This document shows, in pieces, positions 58,372 to 64,000 of a stretch of DNA of 64,000 nucleotides (the stretch's first letter is position 1; each line of letters begins with the position of its first letter). Where the stretch lies: contig RWJK01000889.1 in assembly GCA_004335835.1 (NCBI GenBank), positions 1 through 64,000 of the forward strand, given 5' to 3'. Source of the stretch: Scenedesmus sp. ARA3. Its lineage: Eukaryota; Chlorophyta; Chlorophyceae; Sphaeropleales; Scenedesmaceae. The notes under the pieces are model-generated. The model worked only from the letters and a program-made list of their open reading frames with translations. It made no database searches and was not told the origin of the DNA. Made by a program: the position numbers and the translations under genes.

Positions 58372-59251
58372 GCTGCAGGGCTGTTTGCTATGCTATGCTG
58401 GAGCTTCTTGTGTGGGTGCAGGAGCAGCAGCAGCTGATGCTGCTGCCTGCAGACAGAGGCACCCCTACTGCTGCCCAGGAGCCATGCTGCCGATGACAAC
58501 AGTACTTTGATGCTTCTCAAATGAAACGTAGATGATAAAGCTGCTGTTCGTGATGAAAACAATGGCTTGAGGCTTGCAAGGCAAAGAGCGGCTTTTGTTT
58601 GGTTGTGATCCAGCAGCGCCGATGACAAGTCAAGGAAGAAGGATTTGTAAACAGTTGCAGCAGCTGTGGTCGTTCACGCCCATGACCGTGCTCAGTACTT
58701 CTGTTCACAACCTCCTGGAGTGACACATCAGGAGTTTGAACGACGGACCCCCTGAAGTCATGCCCTCGCCCGCACGATCTTTACCGAAATCAGCAAACAT
58801 TAAGTTTCACCGTAGCTTGCAGATAATCTTCCGTGTACGAATGCCTGCAAAGTCATCAGCAGCTGTAGCAGCAGCAGGCACAAGCAATTTCAGTTGCAAT
58901 GCGCTGCCATTCGCCCTTTTCATCACAACATCAGCTGCAGTATGTACATGGCAAGCTGGTGGTGAAGGCTGCGCCAGCTAGCAGGTCATGTGTAGCAAGC
59001 AGGCAATGGCAGGCTGCTGCTGCAGCAGCAGCCTGCTCAGCTGTGTTGCGCAAGCCTCAGCAGGAGCTCAGAAGGTGTAGCAGAGGTGAATACGCAGTGC
59101 CAACAACCGCAAAGTTTCTTTTAACGAAGGGTCCAGTCGCTGCAATTCTAGAATGAGTGATGATGGTTGAGCGTACATCGCCTGCTGGTGGCTGCAGCTG
59201 TAGCAGATATCCGGCACTCCAAAGCTGTCAGGCCCCTGCCCTGCCAATGTG
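58372..59251. promoter_or_regulatory. Divergent region between the ING gene and the next gene
   Basis: This region probably holds both promoters. A plus-strand ATG at 58899 opens a basic, Ala-rich frame (MRCHSPFSSQHQLQYVHGKL, then VVKAAPASRS) that reaches a gtgaat donor near 59086. In phase it could join an acceptor at 59337 in the next gene, giving it an organelle-targeting first exon. That join is only a suggestion, because the acceptor is weak. Confidence 0.35.
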
Positions 59252-59428
59252 ATGCACTATCCCAACATCACTATGCACTGGTGTACTAATGTGTGTGCTG
59301 AATCTGCTGTCAATGACAACGGGGCCGATATGGCAGGTGGCAGTGCTAGCTTGGCATGCAGAGCCGCCCCTGATGACAGCAGCAGCGCAGCCAGCATCAG
59401 TGCAGGCGAGCCTTTGGCTGTACTGCCC

Positions 59429-59459
<31 letters not shown>

Positions 59460-59575
59460 TAGGCCCAGCTTGGCAGCCCCAGGACATCCTCAAAGCAACT
59501 ACAGCTGATGGCACCACTCTCTTCATGGAGGTAATCAGCACTCCAGCAGCCAGCGGCACGCAAGCAAACAGTGAC

Positions 59576-59606
<31 letters not shown>

Positions 59607-61805
59607 CGATCGTCGCCCACCAAGGCGTGCTGTATGCAGTGCAGCAGACGCAGCAGCACCTGCTGCTGCTGCCGCAGGGCTGGCAGCTGCAGCCGGAGCA
59701 GCAGCTAGTCAAAGCCCTGCCCGGCTGGCCAGCAGCACTGCAGCAGCTGCAGGCCAAGCAGCGACTGCCGCAGCAGCCGCTGCAGCTGCAGTCGGCGGCT
59801 GTGGTGTCATCGGCTGCGCAGCTGCAGGCGGCAGTGCAGCGCAACCCTGCTTTGTGGAGAGATGGCACAGGTGCGGGGGGTAAAGTACAACAACACTAAC
59901 AGGATGACTCACCCGAGACACGCTGCTTCAGGCTGTTGGGGCAGCGTGGTTCCTTGCAATGCGTGCATGCTTGAGCACTGTGTGTGGCTAAAAGCAGTTG
60001 TTGCATGCACATCCCCAGCTGCCCTGTGGAGGGATGGCACAGGTGCGGCCTGCTAGGGCTGGCAGAGCAGCAACACCGACTGCTTTACCCCAGCCTACTT
60101 GCAGGCTGTTGCAGCAGAATGTTTCTTCTCGCAATGGACGTCTGCCGGAGACTCTGTATGGCTATGAGAGTAGTCGCTGCATGCGAGTCTGAAGCGAACA
60201 CGTGACATGCTGCGCCTGCAGGCCCATCGGACCCCCAACTGCAGGGCCTGCAGTACCAAACGTTAGCAGCAGGCGAGGTGGATAGCCTGCTCTCCAGGGC
60301 ACGTGGCCTGGTGATGGTGTTGTGCAATGCATCACATGAAATTGAATGCCTCTATACTGCCCCACATGCATCTGGCTTGCTGCCCTTGCAGGCCCATCGG
60401 ACCCTCCACTGCAGGGCCTGCAGTACCAGACGCTAGCAGCAGGCGAGGTGGAGAGCCTGCTGAGCAGGGCACGCGGCCTGGTGATGGTGCAGCTGGTGGT
60501 GGGCTGGGATGCTGGGGTGCCGCAGCCGGTGTACAACCCGCTGCTGCTGCACAGCCTGGGGCGGGCGCTGCGGGACGCTGATGTCAGCATCTTCATGAGC
60601 AAGGCTGCAGGTGCATGATGTTGTTGATGTTTGTGACATTTGGTCGCATTTCCACTGACAGTGTGTCTTACAGCCAGCATCAGCATTTTGTATGGCTGCA
60701 GCTGCAGATGAGGCGGCTGCTGCATTGAGTTTTTGGCAGTTGTCCAGCACTGTTGCGTGGTGCTGCTGATCCGCTGACAGTGCATGGTTCGTTGCTGACA
60801 GCAGTGAGCCACACACTAGCAGCTGTCGCATCCGCAACAATGCTGCGTGACAATGGATCGTAGTCAGCCAGCTCAGCTTGACTGTACCAGGCGCAACAAC
60901 CAGCAAAACCCAGCATTCATCAAGCAGGCCATGATCTCGCTGCCATTGCACCCTGTGTGCCACCATGCTCTGCAGGAGGATTAGGCCTGACGGCCATTTT
61001 GTGTGCCAAGGCTGAGCCGTGGCGGGCCTGGGGTGCCCACCTGGCGGGCTTTGGCGCTCAGGCGGCGCTGGTGGCTGACTCAGCCTACTACAAGCTGCTG
61101 ATCGGGCGCATGCTGGGGTACAAGGAGGGCCACATCCACGCCCACATCCAGGTGGGGGCATGGCTGATGATTTAGATGTTTTGCTGCCCTTTCAACCGGG
61201 CCTTTACACTGAAACTAACAGCTTTGCAAGCTGCTGATCGGGCGCATGCTGGCGTACAAGGAGAAGCACACCCACGCCCTCATCCAGGTGGGAAGAGTGG
61301 GCGGTGATGGTTATGTTCCTGTTGGCAGAGCCTATGTTGTTATGTGGCTGTTACTTGATTTGTGAGCAGTGGCCTCTTTTGCGGCTGACGTGTAAGCGCC
61401 GAACAGATGTGCCAAGTGCTCGCACTGGGGCTCTGCATAGCCGGCCGAAGGCAGGTGCTGATCGGTAAGCTGCAACTGCCTCATGCAACTGCCATGTTCT
61501 GACTTGTCATCATCATGTCACCATTGAAGCCATAGCAACGTCTCCATGTGCTGACTTGTGCAAGGCTTACATGCTTGCTCCTGCTGCAGGCCACCTCGGG
61601 CCGGCTACAGCCTACGCCCGAAGTGGTGGCTGCTGTGGACAAGGACATGGCCAAGATAAGCAGGAAGAAGCCGCAGCTGCCTTGGAGCGCAAGCAGCGCG
61701 GCTGGCGGCAGCAAAGCAGGCGGCAGCAAAGCAGGCGGCAGGAAGCAGCAGCAACCGCAGCAGCAGCAGCAGCAGCTGCCGAGGTCAGCGCGCAAGAAGC
61801 GCTAG
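59252..61805 (+). CDS. Conserved-looking protein of unknown function
   Basis: Four exons keep phase: 59252-59870, 60392-60610, 60976-61151, 61590-61805, predicting about 409 residues from the first in-frame ATG. The first exon is Ala/Gln-rich and low complexity. The rest is compact and looks like a folded domain: GLVMVQLVVGWDAGVPQPVY, NPLLLHSLGRALRDADVSIF, LAGFGAQAALVADSAYYKLL, IGRMLGYKEGHIHAHI, VVAAVDKDMAKISRKKPQLP. The end is basic (RSARKKR). I do not recognise the family and assign no function. The start is uncertain, since an upstream targeting exon is possible. All three internal junctions have extra exon-edge copies nearby. Confidence 0.68.
60014..60041 (+). repeat. Copy of the donor-side edge of exon 1 of the 59.3-61.8 kb gene
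   Basis: The phrase ALWRDGT with its gtgcgg donor occurs at the real exon end (donor 59871) and again here. The codons differ mostly at synonymous positions. Confidence 0.8.
60222..60320 (+). repeat. Extra copy of the start of exon 2 of the 59.3-61.8 kb gene
   Basis: This copy spans about 33 codons and begins after gcag, like the real exon at 60392. Eight codons differ, six of them synonymous, including Ser TCC against AGC. The copy stays open throughout. Confidence 0.92.
61225..61290 (+). repeat. Copy of the donor-side edge of exon 3 of the 59.3-61.8 kb gene
   Basis: The phrase KLLIGRML and following codons are repeated with a gtggg donor, after the real donor at 61152. Four codons differ, all changing the amino acid, so this copy looks decayed. 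Confidence 0.85.
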
Positions 61806-62378
61806 GGGCTCAGCTGGCAGTCCTTGGGCCCTTGTGCGGAGCACCCCAAGTTTTGTAAAGAGATCTGTTACTGAGTGGTTTAACTGGCTGTCTTATAGCA
61901 TCATGAATACGCAGTAACAGTTGCCTTGTACTGTGCGCTCTGAGCTGTCCTATTGCTGGGCCCATGACAGCATGCCACACGTGCACGCCATGCATGTGCC
62001 GCATAGCACGCCTGTGCAAGCAGTGCGCACTCCCTGGTGCTGCCTGAATTGCACAACGCCACCAGCTTGCCTCTCGTCAATCTGGTGGCAGCCAGAAGCA
62101 CCTCTAGTGGCAGCCAGAAGCCGCACGCTACAGCTGCAGTACAGTTGCAGATGATACTTGGCTCTGGTTCTTGCCAAAGAACCCTAGCGACCTTGCCACG
62201 GCAACTCCACAGCTTGCGGTGGTGGAGAAAGCGCTCTTACAGCTGGTTCTGCCTTTATTGATTTGTTTCCGGTCACGGAAGCTGCCTGATCCCGATAATC
62301 GCATGCGTTGTCAGCCTATCTGTAGATGTTGTACTGTATCGCCGTTGAGCAGCATGCACACGCCCGATCGATAGCAGG
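61806..62378. other. Spacer between two plus-strand genes
   Basis: These 573 bp hold no supported gene. They presumably include the 3' end of the upstream gene and the promoter of the next. Confidence 0.45.
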
Positions 62379-63909
62379 ATGATCAAGAAGCGGAGGATAT
62401 TGGCTGAACAGTCACCGGTGACAAACCATCACAGCAACACTGCGCAGCTGCTGCTGCAACAGCAGCTTGGCCTGCAGAGCTGCACTGCCATTCGCAGGAA
62501 GCTCTTAGAGGCATCTGTACAGCGCTTCACGTTGCAGGTGATGCTTTTTTACTTTTGACCACCCACAACATCCAGCTGTCAACATTAGGCCAAGAAGGGA
62601 ACAGTGTCAGCACAAGGGTGCCAGGAAGCTCGTCAAACCAAACTACATCTGACCTCCGGACCTGCTGTCGCATCATGTGTGCAACTGCTGACCTCACACC
62701 ACTCACCTCCAGGCTGCCATTGACACGTACGATGAGGGATCCAGTGGGGGTATGGCACTGCCGTACATGCAGCGCCGCAGCGCAGTGCTGGAGCTGCTGG
62801 CCCACGGCCAGCTGCTGTTTGTGCTAACCAACAGCGGGCTGTGCTCGGTGCACCACATGGGCGGTGAGCGGCATGCTGCTGGGGCCCCATCTAAACATGT
62901 CAGGGGCCTTATTTGCACATAGTGCTGCTGCAAACTGTGCTTCCTGTACCTTTCTTACACATGCTGCGGCAGCAGCAACTCCACAGCAGCAGAGGAGCAG
63001 GCGGCTTGTAGGGCACTGCTCCAATGTCGCCAATGCTGGTGGTGCGACGCGGTTGTGCGTTTGCATGGTGTGCCGACAGGCTGACTAAGCAAGTGGCACT
63101 CGAGCCAGCGCGCCTGGTGGCAGCCCCCTTTTGCTCCCCTGCAGCTACAAACATTTACATGCAGTGGGCACCATACGTGTGTTAGCTACAGCGTGCAGCG
63201 GCACCCTTACAACCTCTGGTTCCTACAGCATGCCACATCTGCTGAGCACCTGTTGTGCCACCTTGCCTGAACCTGCTGCCGCATCTGCAGTGTCACGCAC
63301 GCGGCGCCTAGGCTACCTGAATGCTCTGGTTGCTACAGATTGCCGCACATGCTGAGCAAATGTTGTGCCTGGACCTGGTGCCGCATCTGCAGTGTCACGC
63401 ACGCGGCGCCTAGGCTATTTGAATGCCGGCCCGCATGACGTCATCCGCTCCATCGTCTTCAACGAGTGTGACAGCAGCATTCTGGCTGTGTCATTCCACT
63501 CGACAGATACGGCCTTCCCCAACCAGCTGCACTGCAGATCGGTGCCAGCACACAGCAGGTAGGCAGATGCCATGCATGCTGCAAGCAGGCAGTTCGCCTG
63601 TTGGAGGGTTCTGGCCCCCATAACCACACAGCATGTTGCACTGGAGACATGCACAATGACAGACCTATTCTCAACAATTGCCCTGCGGCAATTCCAGCCC
63701 CACAGTGCGGCCCTGCTTACTGATACGCTGCTGTTTGACCGCCTGTTGACCTGTTGCAGCTCTTTCACCAACAACACCAGCAGCAGCAGCAGCGCTGGCC
63801 CCTGGTGCATTGCTGCCGGCATGGCCATCTGTGAGCCTGTGGCCTTCCCTGGCTTTGTGGAGTTTGATGAGGCAGCACACAGGGCACTGCTGCTGAATGC
63901 AGCCACCAT
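62379..63909 (+). CDS. Plant-conserved WD40-like protein, N-terminal part (runs off the window)
   Basis: Four exons keep phase: 62379-62537, 62713-62863, 63393-63558, 63760-63909, and the last ends in a gtgagt donor, so the gene continues past the window. The start MIKKRRILAEQSPVTNHH is an ATG. The sequence follows an uncharacterised land-plant family annotated as transducin/WD40-like (the Arabidopsis At2g38630/At3g54190 type): RRKLLEASVQRF, LPYMQRRSAVLELLAHGQLL, FVLTNSGLCSV, RRLGYLNAGPHDVIRSIVF, NECDSSILAVSFHSTD, LHCRSVP, FPGFVEFDEAAHRALLLNA. The link to those loci is from memory and should be confirmed. No biochemical role is known to me. Exon 3 has an extra copy of its start in the preceding intron. 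Confidence 0.75.
63222..63425 (+). repeat. 102-bp tandem duplication over the acceptor of exon 3
   Basis: Two units, about 63222-63323 and 63324-63425, each carry intron sequence, the phrase ccgcatctgcag and the exon start VSRTRRLGYLNA. In the exon part the copies differ by three synonymous codons (TAC/TAT, CTG/TTG, GCT/GCC) before diverging. The real exon starts at 63393. Confidence 0.92.
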
Positions 63910-64000
63910 GTGAGTGCGGGCGGTGGTGGGCGCGACAGCGGCCTGGGAGTGGTGCATGCAGCTTGGCACAGCCTCTTGTGTGCTTGTGATGCGCTTGGGC

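Overview
The window is nuclear DNA of a green alga, most probably a core chlorophyte (Chlamydomonadales/Sphaeropleales type). The evidence is intron-dense genes with GT-AG (and a few GC-AG) introns, very heavy CAG/CTG triplet content giving Gln, Ala and Ser runs, plant-type protein families, plastid-targeting N-termini and eukaryotic tRNA genes, one with an intron. Gene structures were built by hand from reading frames, splice consensus and intron phase; every exon join listed keeps phase, but none has been checked against transcripts.

Layout. 0.26-0.93 kb: two tRNA genes (Thr-UGU with intron, Ser-GCU). 1.1-6.5 kb (+): C-terminal part of actin-related protein 5 (INO80 complex). 6.9-13.6 kb (+): a very large WDR6/Trm734-like WD40 protein. 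14.2-18.9 kb (-): a 955-residue coiled-coil protein, convergent with WDR6 and divergent from the next gene. 19.2-22.8 kb (+): a plastid DUF760 protein. 23.1-23.9 kb (+): an unresolved small gene. 23.9-28.6 kb: gene-poor. 28.6-29.3 kb (-): a small predicted plastid protein. 31.1-33.7 kb (-): an RBR-type zinc protein that appears to lack RING2. 35.9-38.4 kb (+): a PAP2-family lipid phosphate phosphatase. 39.6-43.4 kb (+): an R2R3-MYB factor. 46.7-53.1 kb (+): a 16-exon GH13_18 sucrose (6-phosphate) phosphorylase with a transit-like N-terminus. 55.2-58.4 kb (-): an ING-family protein whose C-terminus is a Tudor/Agenet-like domain instead of a PHD finger. 59.3-61.8 kb (+): a protein I do not recognise. 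62.4 kb to the edge (+): the N-terminal part of a plant-conserved WD40-like protein.

The genes are mostly unrelated housekeeping and regulatory genes, not one pathway. Two (ARP5, ING) are chromatin factors and several encode plastid proteins.

The most unusual signal is architectural. In at least seven genes, short pieces (about 100 bp) that straddle a splice junction are tandemly repeated inside the adjoining intron, so that one to three copies of the exon edge lie beside the real one. In most copies at acceptor sites, the differences from the real exon are almost all synonymous (about 39 synonymous against 6 non-synonymous or nonsense codon changes by my hand count over nine comparisons), although the copies appear to be intronic. 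I know of no simple explanation, and this is the lead finding.
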